From contig JANMMT010000010.1 of NCBI GenBank assembly GCA_031373545.1, positions 14,862 through 78,861 of the forward strand: 64,000 nucleotides of DNA. The letters are read 5' to 3'. This stretch comes from JADCCX01 sp031373545 (GTDB taxonomy: Bacteria > Pseudomonadota > Alphaproteobacteria > Rhizobiales > Beijerinckiaceae). The translations under genes and the position numbers were made by a program. A model generated the notes under the pieces. The model ran no database searches, was not told the DNA's origin, and was given only the letters and a program-made list of their open reading frames with translations. Every line of letters starts with the position of its first letter. Positions within the stretch are counted from its first letter, which is position 1. This document shows, piece after piece, positions 25,082 to 32,679 of this stretch.

Positions 25082-26452
25082 ATGGCGCGCGATACGCTTG
25101 ATCTGGTACCCATTGAGGGCAAGGCTGACCTGATCGAGTGGATCGCAAAGGGCATCAAGCCTGAAACCGCCTTTCGCCTCGGCACCGAGCACGAGAAAGT
25201 GCCCTTCTATGCCGCCGATCACAGCCCCGTGCCCTATGACGGCCCGCGCGGCATCCGGAAACTTCTGGAGGGCATGCAAGGCCTGCTTGGCTGGGAACCG
25301 ATCATGGAGAGGGATTGTCCGATTGGCCTGGCGGATGTCGCAGGCGGCGGCGCGATTTCATTGGAACCCGGCGGGCAGTTCGAGCTGTCAGGCGCACCGG
25401 TGGAAACGTTGCACGAGACCGAGGGCGAGACGATGCGCCATCTCGCTCAAGTCAACGCGGTCGCACACCCGCTGGGCATCCAGTTTCTGAACCTTGGCAT
25501 GTCGCCGCTGTGGACCCGGGCTGAAACGCCCGTCATGCCCAAGGCGCGTTACATCATCATGGCGAATTACATGCCCAAAGTGGGCTCCAAAGGCCTCGAC
25601 ATGATGTTTCGCACCACCACGGTGCAGGTGAACCTCGACTTTTCCTCTGAAGCCGACATGGTGAAAAAGCTGCGGGTCAGCTTGGCCTTGCAGCCCCTGG
25701 CGACGGCACTGTTTGCCAATTCGCCCTTCACCGAAGGCAAGCCCAACGGCAAGTTCAGCTACCGCTCAGAGATCTGGCGCGACACGGACAACGCGCGCGC
25801 GGGCATGATGCCCTTTGCCTTCGAGCCGGGCATGGGCTTCGAGCGCTATGTGGATTATGCGCTGGATGTGCCGATGTATTTCATCAAGCGCGGCGACACT
25901 TACCACGATGTCGCCGGCAGCTCCTTCCGCGATTTGCTGGCGGGCTGTCACCCCGCGCTGCCCGGCGAAAAGGCCGTGATCTCCGATTGGGCCAACCACC
26001 TTTCGACGATCTTTCCCGAGGTGCGGCTGAAGCGCTACCTTGAAATGCGCGGGGGCGATGCGGGGCCTCTGCCCATGCTCACAGCCTTCTCCGCCTTTTG
26101 GGTGGGGCTGCTCTACGATCGCGCGGCGCTGGACGCCGCATGGGACCTGGTGAAGGGCTGGACGGCCGCTGAGCGTCAGCAACTGCGCGATGATGTGCCC
26201 GGTCAGGCGCTGCGCGCCGTCTTGCGTGGCCGCCCCTTGCAGGACGTGGCAAAGGAGGTCCTCGCACTCTCCCGCGCCGGGCTTGTGCGCCGCGCGCGGA
26301 TGGATTCCGAGGGGCGTGATGAGAGCCACTTTCTCGATGCGGTGGATGTGATCGCGCAGACGGGCCGCACCCAGGCCGAGGCTCTGCTGGAGCGCTTCCA
26401 CGGCGCGTGGGGCGGGCATGTCGGCCCGGCTTTCGAGGAATGCGTGTACTGA
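25082..26452 (+). CDS. gshA: Glutamate-cysteine ligase
   Basis: GshA makes gamma-glutamylcysteine, the first step of glutathione synthesis. The 456-residue protein is of the plant/alphaproteobacterial class (GCS2), with FRLGTEHEKVPF near residue 37, SLEPGGQFELSGAP near 96 and the TTTVQVNLDFSSEADM block near 180. It is monocistronic and divergent from the LysE operon. A TTGACA at 25048 lies too close to the start for me to propose a full promoter. A glutathione-degrading ChaC gene lies far away at 52.9 kb. Confidence 0.95.
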   Translation: MARDTLDLVPIEGKADLIEWIAKGIKPETAFRLGTEHEKVPFYAADHSPVPYDGPRGIRKLLEGMQGLLGWEPIMERDCPIGLADVAGGGAISLEPGGQFELSGAPVETLHETEGETMRHLAQVNAVAHPLGIQFLNLGMSPLWTRAETPVMPKARYIIMANYMPKVGSKGLDMMFRTTTVQVNLDFSSEADMVKKLRVSLALQPLATALFANSPFTEGKPNGKFSYRSEIWRDTDNARAGMMPFAFEPGMGFERYVDYALDVPMYFIKRGDTYHDVAGSSFRDLLAGCHPALPGEKAVISDWANHLSTIFPEVRLKRYLEMRGGDAGPLPMLTAFSAFWVGLLYDRAALDAAWDLVKGWTAAERQQLRDDVPGQALRAVLRGRPLQDVAKEVLALSRAGLVRRARMDSEGRDESHFLDAVDVIAQTGRTQAEALLERFHGAWGGHVGPAFEECVY

Positions 26453-26606
26453 GCCAACCGCGCTTGGGCATGGGGGTTTGGGCATGGGGATCATGGGTCG
26501 TCGCAGGTGTGGCCGGTTGATTGTCAACCGCAGCGATGTGGCCCACATTGGCCGGGGGCATGCAGGCCAAAAAACTGGGCCATACCATCTGGAAGGAATT
26601 TTGCCG

Positions 26607-27212
26607 ATGACCATGCGACTTTTGCTTGCTGCTCTCGTGTGGGGAGGGGGCACGCTCGCCGCCACGATCCCGAAAGCGCTAGCCCAGGAGGCCGTCAACA
26701 TCCGGGGCACGATCCGCAGCGTGGAGTCCGCCGCCGTGAGGGTGGAGACACGGGACGGGGCACAGGTGACGGTCGCATTGCCCGAGGGCGTGCCGCTTTC
26801 CGCCACCGGGCCTTTCTCTCTGGCTGACGTAAAGCCCGGCATGGTGCTGGGCGTCACCACCGTGCGGCGGGCTGATGGTGCCACGGTTGCCATCGACATC
26901 CGGCCCATTCCTGAAACAGCGCGGCAGGGTCTTTCCCCCTGGGATCTCGCGCCCGAAGCCACCATGACCAACGCTGCCGTTTCGGGCGTGGTAGAGGCTG
27001 CCAGCAGCCGCTCCCTGACGCTGACCTATCCCGGCGGCACGGTGACCGCGCTGGTGCTCCCCGAAACCGCCATGTCGCGCGCCGTGCCGGGTGGGCGCGA
27101 TGACCTCAAGGTGGGGGAGGCGATCTTCATCTTCGCCCGCCGAGGGGCAGATGGTGCCCTCACCGCCGCGCGGGTGCAGGTGGGCAAGGATGGGCTCAAA
27201 CCGACGCAGTGA
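26607..27212 (+). CDS. Exported protein with two DUF5666-like repeats
   Basis: The 201-residue product has a signal peptide (MTMRLLLAALVWGGGTLAATIPKALAQ). Two similar beta-rich blocks follow: VNIRGTIRSVESAAVRVETRDG at residues 28-90 and AAVSGVVEAASSRSLTLTYPGG at residues 115-195. These resemble DUF5666 OB-like repeats. AAGGAA lies before the ATG at 26607, and a longer frame upstream has no conserved features. It is followed 90 bp later by a dioxygenase-like exported protein and then a haem-type membrane protein. Function unknown. Confidence 0.6.
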   Translation: MTMRLLLAALVWGGGTLAATIPKALAQEAVNIRGTIRSVESAAVRVETRDGAQVTVALPEGVPLSATGPFSLADVKPGMVLGVTTVRRADGATVAIDIRPIPETARQGLSPWDLAPEATMTNAAVSGVVEAASSRSLTLTYPGGTVTALVLPETAMSRAVPGGRDDLKVGEAIFIFARRGADGALTAARVQVGKDGLKPTQ

Positions 27213-27302
27213 AATCCTGCCATCACAAATTCACCATGGTTGTGTCGAACGTCTGGGACATCCTCAACCCATCGTTCCACTTGTGCTTCACGGGAGACCC
27301 TC

Positions 27303-27788
27303 ATGACAGAACTCATCTTCAACCGGCGCTCCCTTCTTGTTGGCGCGGGCGGCTCGATCCTCGCCAGTGGCTTGCCGGGCATCTTGGTGCCCGCTTCTGC
27401 CGCCACTCCCTTTGCCGCCACGCCCTCCATGCCAGGGGGCAGCAACAATTACAGGCCGAATGCGCCGATGGTCAGCAATCTCGGCAAGGGATTTCTGGTC
27501 TCCGGCACGGTGCGCCGTGTTGGCACGGGGGCCCCCCTGTCCAACATCCGCATCCAGATCTGGGCCGCGACAGAGCGGGGCGGGGAGCGTGAGCCGAGCA
27601 ATCAGGGCAGCGTGCTGACCGATGCGAACGGCGCCTTCAAACTTGAAATGTCACAGATACTGCCCAGCTTCGGCCAGCCCCATGCGCATTTGGCCTATGA
27701 TGACGGGGCGTTCGGGACGGTGTTTCTCAGGCCGGTCATGGGCAGTGCCAGTGACACCAGTGTGCAGGCGCATTTCGTGCTGGCGTAG
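27303..27788 (+). CDS. Exported intradiol-dioxygenase-like protein
   Basis: The 161-residue protein has a Tat-like signal (FNRRSLLVGAGGSILASGLP). A transthyretin/intradiol-dioxygenase-like beta fold follows: VSGTVRRVGTGAPLSNIRIQIWAAT, VLTDANGAFKLEM and QPHAHLAYDDGAFGTVFLRPV. True intradiol dioxygenases use two Tyr and two His to bind iron. Here HAH is present in the right block but the tyrosine ligands cannot be placed with confidence, so it may be a non-catalytic relative. GGGAGA lies before the ATG. Only 3 bp separate it from the next gene, so the pair is probably co-translated. Confidence 0.65.
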   Translation: MTELIFNRRSLLVGAGGSILASGLPGILVPASAATPFAATPSMPGGSNNYRPNAPMVSNLGKGFLVSGTVRRVGTGAPLSNIRIQIWAATERGGEREPSNQGSVLTDANGAFKLEMSQILPSFGQPHAHLAYDDGAFGTVFLRPVMGSASDTSVQAHFVLA

Positions 27789-27791
27789 ACC

Positions 27792-28430
27792 ATGTCGCCA
27801 AGTCCAGCGCGCCGTCAGGCGCTTGCCTGCGTCCTCATTGCTGCCGCTGCCATCACACCCGTGGTGATTGCGGCCGCCAATCCTCTGCTGGCCAGCCGCG
27901 ACGCGTTCTGGATTGTGGGCGGCATGGCCGGCATCATGGCCCTGGCCCTTCTGCTTGTTCAGCCTCTTTTGGCGGCTGGCGCTCTGCCCGGCGTCCTGCT
28001 GCTGCGCAGGCGACAGTGGCACCGCTGGGTGGGCACACTCTTCGCAGTTCTCGTGACAGTGCATGTTGGCGCGCTCTATATGTCGAGCCCGAGCGATATC
28101 GCGGACGCTCTTCTGCTTGTCGCGCCAACGCCGTTCTCGATCTACGGTGTGATTGGCTTGGTGAGCGTGCTCGGCACACTTCTCCTCGTGGCTTTGAGAG
28201 CACGCTCGGGCCTGCGTTATGTGTCCTGGCGTCTCGTCCACAACGCCCTGGCATTGGTCATCGTGGTGTCCAGCATCGCCCACGCCCTGTTGATTGAAGG
28301 CGCCATGGGCAGTCTGTCAAAGATGGTGCTTTGCGGGCTTGTGCTGGCGGTGACGCTGGGCGTTTTGGCCAGAGTGCACCTTGGGAAACGCTTCAAGACA
28401 ATGGCGCAAGACAAGGGACACCGCGTTTAG
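27792..28430 (+). CDS. Ferric-reductase-like haem membrane protein
   Basis: A 212-residue inner-membrane protein has six hydrophobic segments. Histidines lie in predicted helices in the spacing expected of the ferric reductase-like/MsrQ transmembrane domain: RQWHRWVGTLFAVLVTVHVGALY and SWRLVHNALALVIVVSSIAHALL. It lies 3 bp after the dioxygenase-like gene. It may pass electrons across the membrane to the exported partner, an inference based only on adjacency. Confidence 0.7.
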   Translation: MSPSPARRQALACVLIAAAAITPVVIAAANPLLASRDAFWIVGGMAGIMALALLLVQPLLAAGALPGVLLLRRRQWHRWVGTLFAVLVTVHVGALYMSSPSDIADALLLVAPTPFSIYGVIGLVSVLGTLLLVALRARSGLRYVSWRLVHNALALVIVVSSIAHALLIEGAMGSLSKMVLCGLVLAVTLGVLARVHLGKRFKTMAQDKGHRV

Positions 28431-28569
28431 CATGAGACCATTTTGAACGTCATCAAACACGCAGGCCGCGTGGCTTGATGCGCAGGGGCGTGATGTGGGA
28501 GCGTAAGCCCGGCGTAGAGCGCGTGCGTGTTCTAAGGGGATGACGTGCACACATTGACCGTTGCATTAT

Positions 28570-28601
28570 GGACTAGTCCAGACTAGACCATGACACATGG
28601 T
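28570..28601. promoter_or_regulatory. Palindromic operator candidate of the toxin-antitoxin pair
   Basis: A perfect 10-bp palindrome GGACTAGTCC (28570-28579) is followed by the related AGACTAGACC. A second inverted repeat, ACCATG and CATGGT around ACA (28587-28601), overlaps the antitoxin start codon. Antitoxins of this family bind such palindromes to repress their own operon, so this is the likely autoregulatory site. Confidence 0.55.
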
Positions 28602-28887
28602 CTCTCATCGCACCGCTTGGACTGTTCAAGACGCAAAAGCGCATCTGTCCGAGATTTTGCGCAAGGCTGGCGCAGGAACGCCCCAATACATCGGGCGTCA
28701 GGATTCCTATGTGGTCCTGACGGAGAAAGACTTTAGCAAAATGCAAGCCGCCGCACAGAACAATGGTCCCTCGTCGATGGGACGCAAGCTCCTTTTGCTT
28801 TCTCCCGGAATTGACGGCTTTGATGTGCCGGCAAGCGAACAAGACAGGCCCAATCCGTTTGAGGACGCCGAGGAGCCTGGGTCTTGA
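28597..28887 (+). CDS. Type II antitoxin, Phd/YefM-like
   Basis: A 96-residue protein. Residues 8-50 (WTVQDAKAHLSEILRKAGAGTPQYIGRQDSYVVLTEKDFSKM) form the Phd/YefM DNA-binding fold, followed by an acidic, Pro-rich C-terminal tail (SEQDRPNPFEDAEEPG) that would wrap the toxin. It overlaps the VapC-type toxin gene by 4 bases, the standard antitoxin-first order. The palindromes at its start fit self-repression. The cassette follows the ferric-reductase-like gene by 166 bp and opens a region with accessory character. Confidence 0.88.
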   Translation: MVSHRTAWTVQDAKAHLSEILRKAGAGTPQYIGRQDSYVVLTEKDFSKMQAAAQNNGPSSMGRKLLLLSPGIDGFDVPASEQDRPNPFEDAEEPGS

Positions 28888-29321
28888 ATGGCTTTCTGCT
28901 GGATACGAACGTTTTGTCGGAAACAGCCAAGGCCAAACCCGATCCGCGCGTGATCACGTTCATTACCGAACGGAATGATCTGTGGATATGCACGGTGTCG
29001 GTTCAGGAACTGGTGTTTGGCGCTGAACAGATGCCGGAGGGGAAGAAGCGGGACGCGATATCATTGTGGATCGCCAACCTCGCGGGCCTGTTCACTGGCC
29101 GTGTCCTGCAGATGGATTGGCGAGCCGCCGCTTTGGCGGGCCGCTTCAAAAATCTGGCAAAGAATGCCGGGCTGATCGGCATAGACCTCGATGCCTCGAT
29201 TGCCGCCATTGCGTTCAGCAACGAACTGGTTCTGGCGACGAGGAATACGAGAGACTTTGAACTGATGCAGATCAGCCTGTTCAATCCGTGGGCGGATGAT
29301 GTGGGGGGATGGGGTTGTTGA
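28884..29321 (+). CDS. vapC: Type II toxin, VapC-like PIN-domain ribonuclease
   Basis: A 145-residue PIN-domain protein. The acidic active-site residues are Asp7 (FLLDTNVLSE), Glu42 (SVQELVFG), Asp103 (IDLDASIAA) and Asp124 (NTRDFELM), so a magnesium-dependent RNase appears intact. VapC toxins usually cut tRNA or rRNA. The start is a TTG whose last bases overlap the antitoxin stop; a nearby ATG is out of frame. The C-terminal tail (DDVGGWGC) is Gly/Trp-rich. Confidence 0.9.
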   Translation: MNGFLLDTNVLSETAKAKPDPRVITFITERNDLWICTVSVQELVFGAEQMPEGKKRDAISLWIANLAGLFTGRVLQMDWRAAALAGRFKNLAKNAGLIGIDLDASIAAIAFSNELVLATRNTRDFELMQISLFNPWADDVGGWGC

Positions 29322-29380
29322 TAAAGGGTGGGGTTTTTTGCGGGATTGATGTTGGATCACCGTAATTTCGTAACTGAGAT

Positions 29381-29420
29381 CCTGTCCCCGTAATTCCTGA
29401 ATTCCTGTCCCCGTAATTCC
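29381..29420. repeat. 17-bp direct repeat pair
   Basis: CCTGTCCCCGTAATTCC occurs at 29381-29397 and again at 29404-29420, with a decayed partial copy (CCGTAATTTCG) near 29360. Short repeats of this flavour often accompany REP-associated transposase debris, but no transposase remains here. The second copy ends one base before the stop codon of the neighbouring minus-strand gene. Confidence 0.7.
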
Positions 29421-29421
29421 A

Positions 29422-29730
29422 TTAGCGATCATAAATCTTCCCACCCGTAGACCAACTGTAGAGCGCTGATGAGTAAGGCAACCGCAACAGGATGACTTGC
29501 TGCTGCGCTACCTGTGCGCCGACCATACCTCGACAAAGTAGCGTAACATTACCAGTACGACGTACACATACTGCATCTGGACTGTCAATAAAATTGAAAC
29601 CATCAGGGCGCGTGATGATCGATGTCACGCCTTCCGGTATAGCGCCGATCGGTTGCACGACGAAAATAGAAATGAACTGCGTAGCAACGGCGCATATAGC
29701 GAATGCCACAGCCAATACGATCCACTTCAT
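29422..29730 (-). CDS. Orphan small membrane-anchored or exported protein
   Basis: I do not recognise this 102-residue protein. It has one N-terminal hydrophobic segment (IVLAVAFAICAVATQFISIFVV), then a beta-rich region with two Cys (AVCVRRTGNVTLLCRG). The coding DNA is visibly lower in GC than its neighbours, and it lies between short repeats and the DUF559 unit, which suggests recent acquisition. No clear Shine-Dalgarno was seen before the ATG at 29730. Confidence 0.5.
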   Translation of the reverse strand: MKWIVLAVAFAICAVATQFISIFVVQPIGAIPEGVTSIITRPDGFNFIDSPDAVCVRRTGNVTLLCRGMVGAQVAQQQVILLRLPYSSALYSWSTGGKIYDR

Positions 29731-29896
29731 GCTTGCCTCAATTTCTGAATTTCACGAGGCGCGAAACGTCTCGTTCTTGCCACATGGCAGGTTGTTACGA
29801 AGCCATGACATCTATTATATTATTAACCCACTCGATCATCCCGCACCGTCCTACATGCAAAGTAGGGACAGCGACCGGTTTGCTGCTGCCCAGCAT

Positions 29897-29927
29897 TTAT
29901 TCTGCCGGTTCTTGACCAGATCATCCA
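29897..29927. repeat. Second copy of the acs 3' end (31-bp direct repeat)
   Basis: Bases 29897-29927 match 30503-30533 with one mismatch in 31. The second stretch encodes the final residues of acetyl-CoA synthetase (DDLVKNRQNK). The copy here would encode the same residues on the minus strand but is joined to no acs frame. The two copies flank the DUF559 gene and its repeats, a pattern left when DNA inserts at a gene's 3' end and restores that end. Confidence 0.8.
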
Positions 29928-29932
29928 TCTTA

Positions 29933-29974
29933 CTCCCTCGCCCCGCCTGCGGGGAGAGGGTTGGGGTGAGGGGC
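29933..29974 (+). repeat. GC-rich palindromic repeat, copy A
   Basis: A 42-bp element consists of an outer imperfect palindrome (CCCTCGCCCCGC then GCGGGGAGAGGG) and a G-rich tail (TTGGGGTGAGGGGC) pointing toward the DUF559 gene. It matches the reverse complement of copy B at 30393-30434 in 37 of 42 positions. It lies 6 bp from the 31-bp acs-end copy. Confidence 0.8.
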
Positions 29975-29995
29975 TGCGTGCAGAAGGCACACGCT

Positions 29996-30361
29996 CTACA
30001 GGTGATCTCGCCCTTCCAAGAGTGTCAAGATCGTTTCCAATACGCCCACAGCATTCTCGAACATCTCCGCATTGGTGAACCGGATGATGCGGTAGCCTTG
30101 CGCGGCTAGGTGCGCTGTGCGACGCGCATCTGCAGCCAGTTCCGCATCGGTTGAATGCGTCGCCCCGTCCACTTCAACGATCAGTTTATGTTCGCGGCAG
30201 CAGAAATCAGCAAAATAGGGACCGACAGGGACTTGGCGGGCAAACTTATGGCCGCCGAGTTGCCTGTTGCGCAGTCTGGCCCAGAGCAGGGCTTCGGCCG
30301 ATGTCGCGTTTTCGCGTAAGGCGCGCGCATGTTGTGTTTTGCCGATGAGCGGGCCTCTCAT
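29996..30361 (-). CDS. DUF559 endonuclease-like protein (Vsr/PD-(D/E)XK fold)
   Basis: The 121-residue protein matches the DUF559 family, which is related to Vsr and other PD-(D/E)XK nucleases. Conserved positions present are Glu23 (SAEALLW), Arg42-Gln43 (FARQVPVGPY), Asp52 (FADFCC) and Glu63 with Asp65 (LIVEVDG). The nuclease core therefore looks intact. Substrate and role are unknown; family members are small stand-alone genes, often near repeats. It is bounded by inverted copies of a GC-rich palindromic element and by 31-bp copies of the acs 3' end. Confidence 0.85.
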   Translation of the reverse strand: MRGPLIGKTQHARALRENATSAEALLWARLRNRQLGGHKFARQVPVGPYFADFCCREHKLIVEVDGATHSTDAELAADARRTAHLAAQGYRIIRFTNAEMFENAVGVLETILTLLEGRDHL

Positions 30362-30392
30362 ATGTGGGCTCCCTCAACGTTTGATGAAAGTT

Positions 30393-30434
30393 GCCCCACA
30401 CCCCGACCCTCTCCCCGCAAACGGGGAGAGGGAG
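30393..30434 (-). repeat. GC-rich palindromic repeat, copy B
   Basis: This is the inverted partner of copy A. Its C-rich tail (GCCCCACACCCCGACC) lies on the gene-proximal side and its palindrome (CCCTCTCCCC, then GGGGAGAGGG) on the outer side. Copies A and B thus bracket the DUF559 gene with tails pointing inward, like terminal inverted repeats. Confidence 0.8.
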
Positions 30435-30462
30435 AAGAGAATGAGTTTGCTTACAAACCTTG

Positions 30463-30488
30463 CCCTCTCCCCGGGAGCGGGGAGAGGG
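30463..30488. repeat. GC-rich palindromic repeat, copy C (palindrome only)
   Basis: CCCTCTCCCC and GGGGAGAGGG form a perfect 10-bp stem around GGGAGC. This copy lacks the tail found in A and B. It lies 8 bp past the acs stop codon on the minus strand, so the hairpin could also help end acs transcription. Confidence 0.75.
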
Positions 30489-30495
30489 AGAAGGC

Positions 30496-32442
30496 TCACT
30501 TCTTATTCTGCCGATTCTTGACCAGATCATCCACTACTGCCGGGTCCGCCAGCGTTGAAATATCGCCCAGCGCGCCAAAATCATCCTCGGCGATCTTGCG
30601 CAGGATGCGCCGCATGATCTTGCCCGACCGCGTCTTGGGCAGGCCCGGCGCGAACTGGATCTTGTCCGGCGAGGCGATGGGCCCGATCTCGTTGCGCACC
30701 CAGCTCACCAGTTCCTTGCGCAGGTCTTCGGTCGCGGTTTCCCCGCTCATCAGCGTGACGTAGGCGTAGATGCCCTGGCCCTTGATGTCGTGCGGGTAGC
30801 CCACCACGGCGGCCTCAGACACTTTGGGATGCGCCACCAGCGCGCTTTCCACCTCCGCCGTGCCCATGCGGTGGCCCGACACGTTGATAACATCATCCAC
30901 GCGGCCCGTGATCCAGTAATAGCCGTCCTTGTCACGGCGGCAGCCATCCCCCGTGAAGTAGGTGTTCGGGTAGGTCGAGAAGTACGTCTCCATGAAACGC
31001 GCGTGGTCGCCGTAGAGCGTGCGCATCTGGCCGGGCCAACTGTCCGTGAGCACGAGGTTGCCCTGGCATTCGCCGGACATGATCTTGCCGTCCGCATCGA
31101 CAATGGCGGGTTGCACACCGAAGAACGGCCGTGTGGCCGAACCGGGTTTGAGCGCCGTCGCGCCCGGCAGCGGGGTGATGAGGATGCCGCCGGTCTCCGT
31201 CTGCCACCAGGTGTCGACGATGGGGCATTTGCCGCGGCCGACCACGTTGTAATACCACTCCCAGGCCTCGGGGTTGATCGGCTCGCCCACCGAGCCCAGC
31301 AGCCGCAGCGACGTGCGCTTGGTGGCTTTCACCGGGCCGTCGCCAGCCTGCATCAGCGCCCGAATGGCCGTGGGCGCGGTGTAGAAGGTGTTGACCTTGT
31401 GCTTGTCCACCACCTGCCAGAACCGCCCGATGTCAGGATAGCTCGGCACGCCCTCGAACATCAGCGTGGTCGCGCCGTTGGCGAGCGGGCCATAGACGAT
31501 GTAGCTGTGGCCGGTGACCCAGCCGACATCCGCCGTGCACCAATAGACCTCGCCATCCTTGTAATCGAAGACATACTGGTGGGTCATGGCGACATAGACA
31601 AGGTAACCGCCCGTGGTGTGCAGCACGCCCTTGGGCTTACCGGTGGAGCCGGAGGTGTAGAGGATGAACAGCGGGTCTTCCGCCTTCATCTCCACCGGCG
31701 GGCAATGGGCGGAGACCTTGGCGGCCTCCTCGTGATACCAGACATCGCGGCCCGGCTGCATCGTGACATGGCCGCCCGTGTGCTTGACGACAATCACGGT
31801 CTTGATGCCGCCTTTCACCTTGCCATCGGCTGCATCGACGTTTTTCTTCAATGGCACAGCCCTGCCGCCGCGCAGGCCCTCATCCGCCGTGATGACGATG
31901 GCCGAATCGCAATCCTCCACGCGGTTGGCGAGACTGTCGGGCGAGAAGCCGCCGAACACGATGGAATGCACCGCGCCGATGCGCGTGCACGCCAGCATGG
32001 CGTAGGCCGCAGCCGGAATCATCGGCAGGTAGATGGTGACGCGGTCGCCCTTCTTGACGCCCTTGGCCTTCAGCACGTTGGCGAAACGGCAGACCTCGTC
32101 GTGCAGTTGCTGGTAAGTGATCTTCTGCGAGACAGAGGGGTCATCACCCTCGAAGATGATGGCGGTCTGCTTGGCGCGCTTGGCCAGATGCCGATCGATG
32201 CAGTTGTAGGCGACGTTCGTGGTGCCATCCTCGAACCATTTGATTGCGACCTTGCCGGGCGTGTAGGAGACGTTCTTGACCTTCGTGTCGGGTTTGAACC
32301 AGTCGATGCGTTGGCCGTGCTCGGCCCAGAAGCCTTCATTGTCGGTGATCGAGGCCTTGTACATCTTCTTGTATTTGGCATCATTCACGTACCCGCGCGC
32401 GGCCCAGCCCTTGCTGACTGGATAGGTCTTTGAATCGGACAT
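30496..32442 (-). CDS. acs: Acetyl-CoA synthetase
   Basis: Acs activates acetate to acetyl-CoA through acetyl-AMP. The 648-residue protein has the AMP-binding signature YTSGSTGKPKGVLHT near residue 268, DTWWQTETGG near 415 and the C-terminal PKTRSGKIMRR. There Lys608 is the residue usually controlled by acetylation. Length and termini are normal. The gene is divergent from a TRAP transporter with a 237-bp gap. Its last codons are duplicated 606 bp away on the far side of the DUF559 unit. Confidence 0.97.
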   Translation of the reverse strand: MSDSKTYPVSKGWAARGYVNDAKYKKMYKASITDNEGFWAEHGQRIDWFKPDTKVKNVSYTPGKVAIKWFEDGTTNVAYNCIDRHLAKRAKQTAIIFEGDDPSVSQKITYQQLHDEVCRFANVLKAKGVKKGDRVTIYLPMIPAAAYAMLACTRIGAVHSIVFGGFSPDSLANRVEDCDSAIVITADEGLRGGRAVPLKKNVDAADGKVKGGIKTVIVVKHTGGHVTMQPGRDVWYHEEAAKVSAHCPPVEMKAEDPLFILYTSGSTGKPKGVLHTTGGYLVYVAMTHQYVFDYKDGEVYWCTADVGWVTGHSYIVYGPLANGATTLMFEGVPSYPDIGRFWQVVDKHKVNTFYTAPTAIRALMQAGDGPVKATKRTSLRLLGSVGEPINPEAWEWYYNVVGRGKCPIVDTWWQTETGGILITPLPGATALKPGSATRPFFGVQPAIVDADGKIMSGECQGNLVLTDSWPGQMRTLYGDHARFMETYFSTYPNTYFTGDGCRRDKDGYYWITGRVDDVINVSGHRMGTAEVESALVAHPKVSEAAVVGYPHDIKGQGIYAYVTLMSGETATEDLRKELVSWVRNEIGPIASPDKIQFAPGLPKTRSGKIMRRILRKIAEDDFGALGDISTLADPAVVDDLVKNRQNKK

Positions 32443-32679
32443 CTCTTTCCTCCCCGCAGCGCCCCAGAGCGGCGCTCCGCATCTATTGATTGAGGCTGTC
32501 CTTAACGGAAACTTTCCGGGAGCAAAAGCTGCCGCGAGTCTATCTTTGGTTGTGTACTTTGGTTGCGGACATGCACGCGCATGATATGGCGCTTGAAATG
32601 CAGTGCGTGTTGCGCCAGCTTCGAATCAGGGCAGCCACAGGTGTTGTTGCTTTTCATGCTCTCGGGAGGAGCTTCACCC

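Noticed and set aside
25031..25279. Minus-strand frame over the gshA start
   Set aside because: It has no motif and lies antisense to the conserved GshA N-terminus.
26464..26489. Direct repeat TTGGGCATGGGG twice after gshA
   Set aside because: It is only a 12-bp doubling in G-rich DNA with no further copies.
29933..30488. CRISPR array
   Set aside because: The repeats are palindromic, occur in both orientations with unequal spacing and contain a gene; no regular spacers or cas genes are present.
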